In this document: in pieces, positions 16,993-25,506 of the stretch
How positions within the stretch are numbered: position 1 is the first letter of the stretch
Layout: each line of letters starts with the position of its first letter
From: Deltaproteobacteria bacterium GWA2_38_16
GTDB taxonomy: Bacteria; Bdellovibrionota; JACOXK01; 2-02-FULL-40-11
Length of the DNA stretch: 64,000 nt
Direction of reading: 5' to 3'
NCBI GenBank assembly: GCA_001797335.1
Contig: MGPE01000015.1
Location: forward strand, 1 to 64,000
Program-made: the position numbers and the translations under genes
Notes under the pieces: generated by a model
Databases searched by the model: none
What the model saw: only the letters and a program-made list of their open reading frames with translations
Told to the model about the DNA's origin: nothing

Positions 16993-18398
16993 TTTCTACG
17001 CTTTTTTACTTTCTTCGGCAGTCCAACAATCATCGTACGATTGGGCTCTTGTAAATACATTTTTGCCACGCGTTGAATATCTTCCACCGTGACCCCCTGA
17101 TATCGGCGCATCAGATGAATGGCTTCTTTATAATTTCCTAAAATTTCATATTGCCCTAGCGCTCTGGCCTTTCCACTGACGGTCTCCAGGCTATGATAGT
17201 AATCCATCTCAAATCTATTTTTCGCTCGATTTAATTCTTTTTGAGACACCCCTTCTTCTTGGATTTTTTTAATTTCAGCAAATATTCGATTGTGAGATTT
17301 TTGAATGGGTTGATTCTTTCTCATGGAGGCAGAGATCTGAAAAAGTGTTGGATCTTTTAGGTGGTTTAACCCTGCGCTCACCTGGGTTGCAATTTCTTGA
17401 TCAATTACCATCAATTTATAAAGTCTCGATCCTTCTCCCCCCGCCAACATTTCGCCTAGAATTTCAAGTGGGGGAATGTCAGGATGGGCATAATGAGGAA
17501 TGTGATAGGCATAAAGAGCCTTTTCATCTTCAATATCATCTCGTCTTAATACCAGCTTTTTGGCTTTAGCTTGAGGAGGTTCCTCGGGCAATTCTTCCTT
17601 GGGAATCACGGAAGAAGGAATGGGACTATAATATTTGTCAATCCATTCTAATGTTTTTTGTTTATTAAAATTTCCGACGATCACAAGCGTAGCACTATTA
17701 GGAGCATAGTACGTTTTATAAAAATAAATACAATCCTCTAAGTTTAAATTTTCAATATCTTTCATCCATCCAATGACCGGTTGCCCATAGGGATGTTTTT
17801 CAAAAGCCAAGCGATCTAAGGCTTCGTTCATAGATCCATCCACATCGTTATCCACCCGAAAGCGCCGTTCATTTTTAATGACTTCACGTTCAGAATTAAT
17901 TTGTTTCTCATTTAAAATCATGTTGGCCATCCGATCGGCTTCTAATCGAATCACCAGTTCCATTTTGTCTTCATCGGAAGGAAGAACCGCATAGTAATTG
18001 GTCCAATCCACCCACGTTGATGCATTGGTAGAAGCGCCATTCATTTCCATGATACGATCAAATTCCCCTTCTTTTAAATTTTTGGTTTCTTTAAATAATA
18101 AATGTTCAAAAAAATGAGCAATACCGGTTTTACCTTCTTTCTCATTTCTAGATCCCACATGAAACCAAGTGTAATAGGCAAACGTTGGACTATCCGGCTT
18201 TAGGGCCAATAAAATCTCTAGCCCATTTTTAAGTTTATGACGTTCAATTGTGACATTGCCCCAGGCTTTAATGGTTTCTAGCATAACTCCTCCACTTGTT
18301 TTTTCTTGTTTCCTCATGACAAAAACTCCCACAACAATCATGAGAATAAGTATTAAAAAAGAAACAAATAACCACTGTTTTTTGATAAAATTTACCAT
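16989..18398 (-). CDS. M16B zinc peptidase, catalytic subunit
   Basis: The zinc motif HFFEH sits in GIAHFFEHLLFKETKN, with the distal Glu in EREVIKNERRFRVDN about 70-80 residues later. An uncleaved hydrophobic N-terminus (LFVSFLILILMIVVGVFV) anchors it in the inner membrane facing the periplasm. The ATG at 18398 is preferred to a TTG at 18410; neither has a strong ribosome binding site. The stop overlaps the start of the non-catalytic M16 gene by 4 bp, supporting a heterodimer. Divergent from the sigma-54-controlled gene at 18558. Confidence 0.92.
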   Translation of the reverse strand: MVNFIKKQWLFVSFLILILMIVVGVFVMRKQEKTSGGVMLETIKAWGNVTIERHKLKNGLEILLALKPDSPTFAYYTWFHVGSRNEKEGKTGIAHFFEHLLFKETKNLKEGEFDRIMEMNGASTNASTWVDWTNYYAVLPSDEDKMELVIRLEADRMANMILNEKQINSEREVIKNERRFRVDNDVDGSMNEALDRLAFEKHPYGQPVIGWMKDIENLNLEDCIYFYKTYYAPNSATLVIVGNFNKQKTLEWIDKYYSPIPSSVIPKEELPEEPPQAKAKKLVLRRDDIEDEKALYAYHIPHYAHPDIPPLEILGEMLAGGEGSRLYKLMVIDQEIATQVSAGLNHLKDPTLFQISASMRKNQPIQKSHNRIFAEIKKIQEEGVSQKELNRAKNRFEMDYYHSLETVSGKARALGQYEILGNYKEAIHLMRRYQGVTVEDIQRVAKMYLQEPNRTMIVGLPKKVKKRRK

Positions 18399-18512
18399 CT
18401 TCTGTATCAAATTAAGGTAGCATAACGATTATTTTTTGTAAAAAAGAAAGGCCATGTCTACACTCTAAACATTTTTTAAAATAAAAATACGAGTCTTTTC
18501 AATAGGTTAACT

Positions 18513-18528
18513 TGGCATGACCTTTGCT
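18513..18528 (+). promoter_or_regulatory. Sigma-54 promoter of the 18558-20015 gene
   Basis: TGGCATGACCTTTGCT fits TGGCAY-N5-TTGCW with GG-N10-GC spacing. Predicted start of transcription about 18539. Confidence 0.85.
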
Positions 18529-18557
18529 AGTGTTTCCATCCTATGAAAGGAATTGTT

Positions 18558-20015
18558 GTGGTTAAATGGTGCCTGTGCTTGCTCTTTATTTCTTCCTTTG
18601 CCTTTTCAGGGGTTGATTCAGATGAGCTGTTTGTTCAGACCAAGCTTAAAAATGCTATTTTAGCTTTTGACAGTACGGTAGGGAATTTAAGAAATCCTCT
18701 TCAGCTTGGACAAATTAAAAAAACATTTACCCTTTTATTAGATGCGCCGGCTGAAAAACTCTTTTTATTTATTGATCTTGAAATTTTAGATTCTGTACTC
18801 CCCCGCTTAGAGTCAGATCTGGTGCTTCCCATCCACAAACAACGCTTGGCGCTCATGTCACAGCTTTTAAGAGCCTCCGCCAATCATCCTCTTGTACCCA
18901 AAATTTTTAAATCATACAAAGATTCTACCCGAGCGATGTATCGAAAAGATACGGGTGGGACGGGCCTTCACTATGCCATTGGACGAGGCTTAGAACGTAT
19001 GGCTTCAGAGGAAACAGCTGAAATTTTTGGTTTTGTTCGAGATCTTATTGATACGAGAGAAATTTTACTAGATCCTTTACAGATTTTTAGAATGGCTCAA
19101 AATAAAGGGTTAACGCTTGCCCCCACACGCAATATTTCAGCTTGGCATGAAACTCTTTTAGAAATTGAACCCAAACTTTTTTCTCTGGCCAATGAAGCTC
19201 AACAAGAATTTTTCTACCCACAATACACCCGAAAAATTTTTACAAATCCAGATTATTTATACCAATATCTCAGCAAAAAAGATCCTCATGAACTTCCTTC
19301 CGCAGCAAGAGAATTCATCGCCACTTATGAAAAAAGTGTTCCGGAATCTTTTCAACGGATAAAAACCCTCACTGCCAAACAATGGTCTTATCTTTATGAT
19401 GAACTTCGCCACAGTCATCCAGAGTTACTGAGAGGAGTTTTTTCACTTCCAGAAAATAAAATATTTTTTGAATTTTATACACTCATGGAAGCCTTAAACC
19501 AAAATCATGTTTTATTTTGTGCTGAACTTTTTTCAAAAGCTTCACAAGAATCTCCCCAAGAGCTCACGGCTGCGATTAAATATATTCTTCGAAAACAGCC
19601 TGGATTTACAAATTCTGAAGTTCAAACGGTGAGTGTTCAACAATTTATGCAGTGGCTTAACGAAGGACGCATTCCTTATTTTGAATATGCTTTGAAAAAA
19701 ATAAAAATGATCCGAGAAATTTTGACGGCGCTTGAACAACATATTTTAAAACTCAATTCTCCCATGGATGACGACACTCTTCTTTGGGCACAAAATGCCG
19801 TTGAAAAAAGCCTAGGCCATATGGAAGACATGTGGAAAGACCTTGATTTAAGGCTGGTCTCTATTGACGATACCCAACTTCAGGGAGGCCTTACCCCCAA
19901 AAATGTAGAGCAAATCATGCTGACACGTCATTTGGTTGGAAAAATTTTTGGTGAAAACTATGTTTTAAGCTTAAAAGCGCTTCGAACCCATCTTCGATAT
20001 GTGATTCAAAAATAG
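18558..20015 (+). CDS. Sigma-54-controlled exported protein of unknown function
   Basis: An exported, largely helical protein of about 485 aa. The GTG at 18558 is chosen because AAAGGA lies 6 bp upstream and the predicted sigma-54 start (18539) leaves almost no leader for the ATG at 18543; either way the signal peptide (VVKWCLCLLFISSFAFSG) is the same. No catalytic motif or known domain was recognised. The sequence contains many short helices rich in Leu, Glu and Lys. It ends 3 bp from the convergent gene with no terminator. Confidence 0.8.
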   Translation: MVKWCLCLLFISSFAFSGVDSDELFVQTKLKNAILAFDSTVGNLRNPLQLGQIKKTFTLLLDAPAEKLFLFIDLEILDSVLPRLESDLVLPIHKQRLALMSQLLRASANHPLVPKIFKSYKDSTRAMYRKDTGGTGLHYAIGRGLERMASEETAEIFGFVRDLIDTREILLDPLQIFRMAQNKGLTLAPTRNISAWHETLLEIEPKLFSLANEAQQEFFYPQYTRKIFTNPDYLYQYLSKKDPHELPSAAREFIATYEKSVPESFQRIKTLTAKQWSYLYDELRHSHPELLRGVFSLPENKIFFEFYTLMEALNQNHVLFCAELFSKASQESPQELTAAIKYILRKQPGFTNSEVQTVSVQQFMQWLNEGRIPYFEYALKKIKMIREILTALEQHILKLNSPMDDDTLLWAQNAVEKSLGHMEDMWKDLDLRLVSIDDTQLQGGLTPKNVEQIMLTRHLVGKIFGENYVLSLKALRTHLRYVIQK

Positions 20016-20018
20016 GTT

Positions 20019-20735
20019 TTATAAATCTTCAATCAAATTAACAGAAGCACCATTTAAAGAACGAATATGAAAAAGATAGCGCCCAGCCAGTTTTTCTGAA
20101 ATGGCAACATCCTGTTCAAAAGGCATCATGACTTGAGCACACCCTTCTTGCCCCTTATAAGTGGCAATGGGAAGCACAGCGACCGTACGATTATAAGACG
20201 GAGGAACACGTACTTCTTCCATTTTCATACAGCTATTGGTAAATGCCCCTTTTAACCGCAATACCGGAGGATTTTGAGAAATAATCGAGGCACTCTTAAT
20301 AGGTGCATATAAAAAATCATCCGGAGTAGCGTTATTAGGATCGGCTTCTTTGACAACCAGAGGCGGAACCTCTAATACTGTTTGCGAAATTTCTACCCGA
20401 TATTTTCCTGCTTTTAAAAGACCCAGATTTACCGCCTTTTCATAATGAACCATCATTTGAAGACAGGGGCCCGCATAAAAATAAGCTAAAGGCGTAATTT
20501 TTACTTTTTCATCCTCAACTTCAATGTTTGATGGACCTAATTTATAACAGGTATTTGGAAAATATCCTTCAATAACTACTTGAACATTATCGTTGTCATC
20601 AAATCCTAGGGGAACAAAAACTGAGGATACTCCTGTGGTAACAAGCTTAGGTGCTGAGCGCTCAACGGCCTTTGCACTTCCAATGCCAAAAAATAAAATA
20701 CACATACTCACTAAAAAAGAGAACATACTTTTCAT
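20019..20735 (-). CDS. Exported protein of unknown function
   Basis: Sec signal peptide MKSMFSFLVSMCILFFGIGSAKA, cleavage after AKA. The mature 215 aa are beta-rich and appear to hold two similar halves. Each contains a Cys-Lys/Met pair around (F/Y)xNxC (PNTCYKLGP; TNSCMKMEEV) and a later (P/G)C(L/A)QxM(V/M)P/H segment (GPCLQMMVHYEK; GCAQVMMPFEQ), so a duplicated disulfide-linked beta domain is likely. No family recognised. It is the last gene of the HtrA-aroK-small basic protein operon, starting 2 bp after the previous stop. Confidence 0.78.
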   Translation of the reverse strand: MKSMFSFLVSMCILFFGIGSAKAVERSAPKLVTTGVSSVFVPLGFDDNDNVQVVIEGYFPNTCYKLGPSNIEVEDEKVKITPLAYFYAGPCLQMMVHYEKAVNLGLLKAGKYRVEISQTVLEVPPLVVKEADPNNATPDDFLYAPIKSASIISQNPPVLRLKGAFTNSCMKMEEVRVPPSYNRTVAVLPIATYKGQEGCAQVMMPFEQDVAISEKLAGRYLFHIRSLNGASVNLIEDL

Positions 20736-20737
20736 AC

Positions 20738-20866
20738 TTATTTCCCTTTCTTTGATTTTCTTGATTTTCTTTTCAATTCTGCTCTTTTCTTTTCTCTGGC
20801 TTTTTTTTGAGCTTGGCTTTTTCGGCGAAGCATTTTACGTGTTCTTTTATTATCTCCTCGTCCCAT
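20738..20866 (-). CDS. Very basic 42-aa protein, bTHX-like N-terminus
   Basis: Minus-strand ATG at 20866 with a perfect AGGAGG at 20877-20872, 5 bases upstream. The product starts MGRGDNKRTRK and continues with Arg/Lys/Ala/Gln residues to a KKGK end. The start resembles the small-subunit ribosomal protein bTHX (MGKGDxxTxRGK), though the rest diverges, so assignment is tentative; an RNA-binding role is likely from charge alone. The start lies inside the end of aroK (17-bp overlap) and the stop is 2 bp before the next gene, so it is translationally coupled in the operon. Confidence 0.72.
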   Translation of the reverse strand: MGRGDNKRTRKMLRRKSQAQKKAREKKRAELKRKSRKSKKGK

Positions 20867-21395
20867 GTAATCCTCCTAACAGTTTCTGACACAGTTTTAA
20901 CATCGATTGGCCTTTTGTTACCTCAACGATCCCATCTGATTCTTTATAATAGCTTTCGCGATCATTCAAGATGATTTTAATCATGTCTTGAGAAACATCT
21001 CGAAATAAAGGTCTCATCTGTTCTTCTTCCGATAGACGCTCTAAGATCATCTCAGAAGAGGCTTTTAAATAAATAACCTGCCCCAAGTGCTTTAAAATTT
21101 GGCGATTGGTTTTTGAAATGACCGTCCCTCCCCCAGTTGCCAAGATATAACAAGACGGCAATCTTCGTTTTGAAAATTCTTGAAGGCACTGTGTTTCTAA
21201 CACTCTAAAATAAGATTCTTTTTTTGCTGAAAATAAAGCTTCAATGGAAACTTGATATTTTTCTTGAATTAGCTCATCTAAATCAAAAAATGGAACATGA
21301 AGTTTTTGCGCTAGCATTTTTCCCAGCGTTGTCTTCCCGCAAGCGGGTGGCCCCACTAGGATAATGGCGGATTCTTTAGATAAATTGATGTCCAC
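20850..21395 (-). CDS. aroK: Shikimate kinase
   Basis: Walker A GPPACGKT at residues 15-22, DLDELI (Asp that binds shikimate and Mg) at 38-43, and TGGGTVI at 88-93. QMRPLFRD supplies the lid Arg. It phosphorylates shikimate at the 3-hydroxyl in the chorismate pathway. Length 181 aa is typical. The gene overlaps the end of the HtrA-like gene by 20 bp and the small basic protein gene begins within its last codons, so all are co-expressed. No other aro gene is near. Confidence 0.95.
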   Translation of the reverse strand: MDINLSKESAIILVGPPACGKTTLGKMLAQKLHVPFFDLDELIQEKYQVSIEALFSAKKESYFRVLETQCLQEFSKRRLPSCYILATGGGTVISKTNRQILKHLGQVIYLKASSEMILERLSEEEQMRPLFRDVSQDMIKIILNDRESYYKESDGIVEVTKGQSMLKLCQKLLGGLHGTRR

Positions 21396-22431
21396 GCGGT
21401 AATTTTTCTTCTTTGGGGATAATCTCTAAGGGAATGGTTTTAATCATGGCTGATTTTCCATTTCTCACAATTTTTAATAAAATTTCTGATGTTTTTTCTT
21501 TATTTTCTCGTTTTTCTATAATTCGTTGGAGATCATAGACGTCTGAAATAGGCTGTTTATTGGCTTCTAAAATAATATCCCCAATTTGCAGTCCCTGGCG
21601 ATCCGCGGGGCTACCTTGAACCATATTAATGATAATGACCCCTTTTCGATATCCCCCCACATAGGAAGGCATATAAGAAGAAACATTATCTCCCACAATC
21701 CCAAGCCACTGCCGTAATACCCGCCCATATTTTTTAAGTTGAACGACAATGTCTTTTACTACATTAATGGGAATGGCAAATCCGATTCCCTGAGCAGAAG
21801 ACTTAATCGCGGTACTGATTCCAATGACCTCCCCTTTTTCATTAAAGATCGGCCCGCCACTATTGCCTGGATTAATAGAGGCATCGGTTTGTAAAAAATC
21901 ATCAAAAGGCCCTGCGCCAATCGTTCTATGTTTGGAGCTGATAATACCTTTAGTGACGGTATGCTGAAGTCCAAAAGGATTTCCAATGGCAATCACATCT
22001 TCTCCAATTCGGACTTTGTCGGAATCCCCGAGTTTTAATGCCGCATAGGCTTTACTTTCTTCCACTTTTAAAAGTGCAATATCATATTTTCGATCATACC
22101 CAATGACTTTGGTTTTTAACTGAGTTTTATTTTCTAAAATGGCAATCACTTCTTCGGCTCCTTCAATGACATGGTAATTGGTGACCAAATACCCTTCTTT
22201 ATCAATCATTAAGCCAGATCCTCTGGACACGGCTTTCTGAGGACGACGAATGGTGGGAAGACCAAAGAAATTAAAAAAATCATCAGAATCTATAGAAATA
22301 GTTTCTTGTATAGAAGTGGCTTGCAAGTTTACCACCCCAGGCGCCACTTGTTCCACCAAATCTGCTACGGGTGAACTGGCCCAGCTTGTAGCTCCTACTA
22401 AGCATATCCCTAAAATAACCCTTAAAATCAT
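21376..22431 (-). CDS. HtrA/DegS-like periplasmic serine protease with one PDZ domain
   Basis: Trypsin-like domain with the triad His87 (YLVTNYHVIEG), Asp117 (YDRKYDIALLK) and Ser191 (NPGNSGGP), numbered from the ATG at 22431. A single PDZ follows (about 245-340; ADRQGLQIGDIILEANK). The N-terminus is one hydrophobic segment ending WASS, either signal peptide or DegS-like anchor. A 21-residue longer form would start with GTG at 22494 and lacks a good ribosome site. TAGACA-N16-CATAAC upstream is a possible promoter. Role: quality control of envelope proteins. First gene of the operon with aroK. Confidence 0.92.
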   Translation of the reverse strand: MILRVILGICLVGATSWASSPVADLVEQVAPGVVNLQATSIQETISIDSDDFFNFFGLPTIRRPQKAVSRGSGLMIDKEGYLVTNYHVIEGAEEVIAILENKTQLKTKVIGYDRKYDIALLKVEESKAYAALKLGDSDKVRIGEDVIAIGNPFGLQHTVTKGIISSKHRTIGAGPFDDFLQTDASINPGNSGGPIFNEKGEVIGISTAIKSSAQGIGFAIPINVVKDIVVQLKKYGRVLRQWLGIVGDNVSSYMPSYVGGYRKGVIIINMVQGSPADRQGLQIGDIILEANKQPISDVYDLQRIIEKRENKEKTSEILLKIVRNGKSAMIKTIPLEIIPKEEKLPRGHQFI

Positions 22432-22497
22432 AGGTCCATAGTTATGCCAAATTCTGTCCGGATGTCTACCAAATTTTGTCACTTTTATCTTCACATA

Positions 22498-22532
22498 CCC
22501 TCTCCCTCAAGGGGAGAGGGCTAGGGTGAGGG
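22498..22532. repeat. REP-like palindrome (CCCTCTCC / GGAGAGGG family)
   Basis: CCCTCTCC pairs with GGAGAGGG, followed by CTAGGGTGAGGGTG. This type is widespread between genes in many Proteobacteria. Its right end runs into the -24 box of the sigma-54 promoter at 22533. Confidence 0.75.
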
Positions 22533-22548
22533 TGGCATGTGGCTTGCA
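22533..22548 (+). promoter_or_regulatory. Sigma-54 promoter of the 22562-23176 lipoprotein
   Basis: TGGCATGTGGCTTGCA fits TGGCAY-N5-TTGCW with GG-N10-GC spacing. Predicted start of transcription is 22559, three bases before the ATG, so the message would be leaderless. The TG of the -24 box is also the tail of the upstream palindromic repeat. Confidence 0.83.
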
Positions 22549-22561
22549 TTGTCATAAATAC

Positions 22562-23176
22562 ATGAGACTTGTTTTAAGACTTTCGTTTTTGTTGCTGATC
22601 GCCACTTCTTTCGCACTTATCGGATGTGGTGAGTTCGATAAAATCTTTGTGATGGACAGCGGGAAATCCACAGAAGCCAATAAACTGTCTTCTTCAGAGC
22701 TTTCTTCCCTTCAATTAGAAGATGATACCGAATCTGTCGTCATTTCAAATTTAAATACGTTAAAAGACAGTGATTTTGATATTGAAAAAGATCAAAAATC
22801 GATTGGAACTACCTTAAGTTATATTTCTAGAGTGTTAAAGCGATCTGAACTTCTCCCCAAAGAAAAACGCTCTCAGTGCAGTTGTTCTTATGCCGCTTCT
22901 ACCCATGAATTGGCTACAGAAGCTTTAGGAACTATACTGGTCAAAGTTTATGCCCAAGGCATTATGGCAAAATCTTCTGACGATCCCAAAACCTATAAAG
23001 AACTTTATGGCCAATTTAAAACGCATAAAGAAATATTAACAGATCTTTCTAAGATCGATGCAGTAGAACTTTCTTCAACCAGCGATGAAAAAGTAACGCT
23101 GTCTTCTCTCCAAAAGAAAGCTCAAACTTATCTCACACAACTTACTCCTGCTCCTAAAGAAGAGAAAAAAGAATAA
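22562..23176 (+). CDS. Sigma-54-controlled lipoprotein of unknown function
   Basis: Start at ATG 22562 gives MRLVLRLSFLLLIATSFALIGC with lipobox LIGC. An upstream start at 22526 would lie in the promoter and repeat and is rejected. The mature 180 aa are helical and acidic, with a CSCSYAA segment of two further Cys and a Lys/Glu tail. No family recognised. The predicted leaderless sigma-54 message is unusual. The stop lies 14 bp from the convergent M6 protease gene, with no terminator. Confidence 0.8.
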   Translation: MRLVLRLSFLLLIATSFALIGCGEFDKIFVMDSGKSTEANKLSSSELSSLQLEDDTESVVISNLNTLKDSDFDIEKDQKSIGTTLSYISRVLKRSELLPKEKRSQCSCSYAASTHELATEALGTILVKVYAQGIMAKSSDDPKTYKELYGQFKTHKEILTDLSKIDAVELSSTSDEKVTLSSLQKKAQTYLTQLTPAPKEEKKE

Positions 23177-23190
23177 CGTTATATTATTTT

Positions 23191-25437
23191 TTATTTAGGG
23201 CTGGAATAATGTAGCGCTATTTGAACTGCAGATTCATCAGGCGAAGTGTTTAAAAGCGAAAAGGTAAGACCCAGACTTGGAATTTGAACAGAATTATTGG
23301 GCGCTTCAGATCGATAATAAGAATAAAAATCATTAAATACCGGCATGGCTGGAGTTCCCCCTAACATAAATTTTCCGGCAATATCAAACTTAGGAGAAGT
23401 CATAAATCCAAATGTCGCATCATGAAGCTGGAAAGTATTTCTGACCGGTTTCCCCTCTCCATTTTTTTGAGGCTCAGGCCTGGCATCCACCACTAAGAGC
23501 GATCCTTCTCCGGGATGTTTTCCTACTTGGTTATCTCCTTCTGTAAAAAATCCATTAAAATACCAAAGTAAAAGCCCTGGAGAATAAGCATAGTATCTAA
23601 GCTCTTTATCTTCTTTAATATGATAACTGACACTGGACAGTGCCTGATCAAATCCGACATCTTTTCTCCACTCTGCAAAATAGGCATGCTCATAGGTTTG
23701 ATGAAAATTTCCTGCCTCAAGTCTTAAAAATCCTTTACTCACCCATTCTGGTTTTTCTTCTTCGAAATTTTCTTGAAAACCGGTTTCTAAAATTTTTACT
23801 TCATCAACAGCAAAACCGGGCCTATTTTCACCCGGGTCTGTGATATAGCGAAATCTCAATTTCTTTTTCATTCCCACATACGGGGTTAAATCAAATGTTG
23901 CATCAACCCATTGACCGGAACTTCCTGTAATTCCATGTCCTAGGTTATTCCCATTGGGATTGGTATCGACCGTAATATTTCCAGAAATAGAAACCAATTT
24001 TCCTTCTTGATCTTCTATTTCCACATAGGCGTAATCAAAATCGGGTTCAATGTCGTAAAATGCTTTGAACGTGAGCGTTGCTTTTAAAACACCGGTTAAG
24101 TCTATTTCGGTGGTTAAAGAATTCACCAAATCGTCTCCTCGAGCAGAGTACCAAAAAAACTTTCCTTCGATAGGTTCTGCAATTTTGGTAGTTCGTTTGG
24201 CTTTGGGTAAATTAATTTTTAAAGCCTGCGCTTTTCGCCCATGAAATTCTACATTATCTAAAAGCGCAAACTTATGAATATCTTCATTGCCTAATGTTAC
24301 CTCATCATAATCAAGCCAGCCCAATTTCATTTTTTCCCACGCAGAAAAATGAGTCGGCACACTCCCCTGAGGGGTATCTTTTAAAGAAGCCCAGCTACCT
24401 TGGCTCATGATGGACCAAAATGCGACTGAGGAATCTGAATTATTTTGAGGTTCAGTATCATATAAATCTGGCAATCCCAGATCGTGCCCAAATTCGTGAG
24501 AAAAAACTCCTGGTGCTCCATTCTCAGGCATCATCGTATAATCCAACACCCAAAGATCATGAGCGGGGTCTACTTGAATCCCACCTCGTTTTACATATTT
24601 TTGAGGCCCCACCGCTTGGATGCCTAATTGAATAGGCTGATAATTGGCTCTGCCTCGGTGAGACCAAATGGCATCATCCCCTTGGGCTCCCCCGTCTTCT
24701 TCTTGCCCAACCCCTGCATGCACAATCATCGCATGGTCGATATAGCCATCCGGTTCACTAAAATCTCCGTCACTATCCCAATCGTATCGATCAATCTTGT
24801 CATAAGATGCCCAATCAATAGCCGGATCCTGAGCAATTAAAGGAGCGGCATCTTGAATAACTCTCCACACAGGGCCATTGGCACCATCTAAATCATGGCG
24901 GTCTTTGGCATCGGCTCCGTAAAAAGATTCAGGGTGCGGCACTTTAAACCACCCATGTGCATTTCCATCGACGGTATATCGTCCAGAAGAATTTTCTAAA
25001 TAAAAATTGGTCATCGTATATTTTTCAGGCCGTCGATCAAAGAGCATATTCTTATAATGATCCGGAGAAAAATCATCTACCCACATCTGACCGGGATCGT
25101 TGGGATTTGGGATTTGATTATGAGAGGGATCTTCAAACTCAATAAGCAAAACTAAAATGTTACTGATTTCTGTGGTATCGTACCAAACCTTTTGACTATT
25201 CGGAACAAAAGGAAAAGGATTATTGGTTTTAAAATCAAAAACACTTAAGGGTTTTAAACGCTTAGGAAAATTTTGTGAAGTAAAACTGATATGTTGAATT
25301 CGCTCTAACGCATGATCGTAGAGTTTTTGCTCTGAGGCATCTTTTAAAATACAGCCTTGAGGGCGAAGCTGAAGCGAGAAAGTACTAGAGGGAATCACGA
25401 GAAAAAGAAGAATAAAGAAACGGATTTTTAACAACAC
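23191..25437 (-). CDS. Secreted M6 (immune inhibitor A-like) metalloprotease
   Basis: A 748-aa protein from a GTG start with signal peptide (ILLFLVIPSSTFS). The zinc site is FSHEFGHDLGLPDLYD (HEFGH at about 312-316), followed by FWSIMSQGSW, the M6 hallmark. Upstream are IDHAMIVHAGVGQEEDG and the prodomain-like FYLENSSGRYTV. The C-terminal part holds an IMP-type MAM-like beta domain (LTFKAFYDIEPDFDYAYVEI). Such proteases digest host or prey proteins extracellularly. A TTGACA-N17-TATGGT promoter starts transcription at about 25440, nearly at the GTG. The truncated gene at the left edge is of the same family. Confidence 0.93.
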   Translation of the reverse strand: MLLKIRFFILLFLVIPSSTFSLQLRPQGCILKDASEQKLYDHALERIQHISFTSQNFPKRLKPLSVFDFKTNNPFPFVPNSQKVWYDTTEISNILVLLIEFEDPSHNQIPNPNDPGQMWVDDFSPDHYKNMLFDRRPEKYTMTNFYLENSSGRYTVDGNAHGWFKVPHPESFYGADAKDRHDLDGANGPVWRVIQDAAPLIAQDPAIDWASYDKIDRYDWDSDGDFSEPDGYIDHAMIVHAGVGQEEDGGAQGDDAIWSHRGRANYQPIQLGIQAVGPQKYVKRGGIQVDPAHDLWVLDYTMMPENGAPGVFSHEFGHDLGLPDLYDTEPQNNSDSSVAFWSIMSQGSWASLKDTPQGSVPTHFSAWEKMKLGWLDYDEVTLGNEDIHKFALLDNVEFHGRKAQALKINLPKAKRTTKIAEPIEGKFFWYSARGDDLVNSLTTEIDLTGVLKATLTFKAFYDIEPDFDYAYVEIEDQEGKLVSISGNITVDTNPNGNNLGHGITGSSGQWVDATFDLTPYVGMKKKLRFRYITDPGENRPGFAVDEVKILETGFQENFEEEKPEWVSKGFLRLEAGNFHQTYEHAYFAEWRKDVGFDQALSSVSYHIKEDKELRYYAYSPGLLLWYFNGFFTEGDNQVGKHPGEGSLLVVDARPEPQKNGEGKPVRNTFQLHDATFGFMTSPKFDIAGKFMLGGTPAMPVFNDFYSYYRSEAPNNSVQIPSLGLTFSLLNTSPDESAVQIALHYSSPK

Positions 25438-25446
25438 AACGCAATT

Positions 25447-25475
25447 ACCATAAAATAAAATTCAATTCTTGTCAA
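25447..25475 (-). promoter_or_regulatory. Sigma-70-type promoter of the 23191-25437 protease
   Basis: Minus strand TTGACA (25475-25470), 17-bp spacer, TATGGT (25452-25447). Predicted start near 25440, within about 3 nt of the GTG start codon. Confidence 0.62.
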
Positions 25476-25506
25476 TTTTTTCAATTTATGCCAGTGTTTT
25501 TATGCC

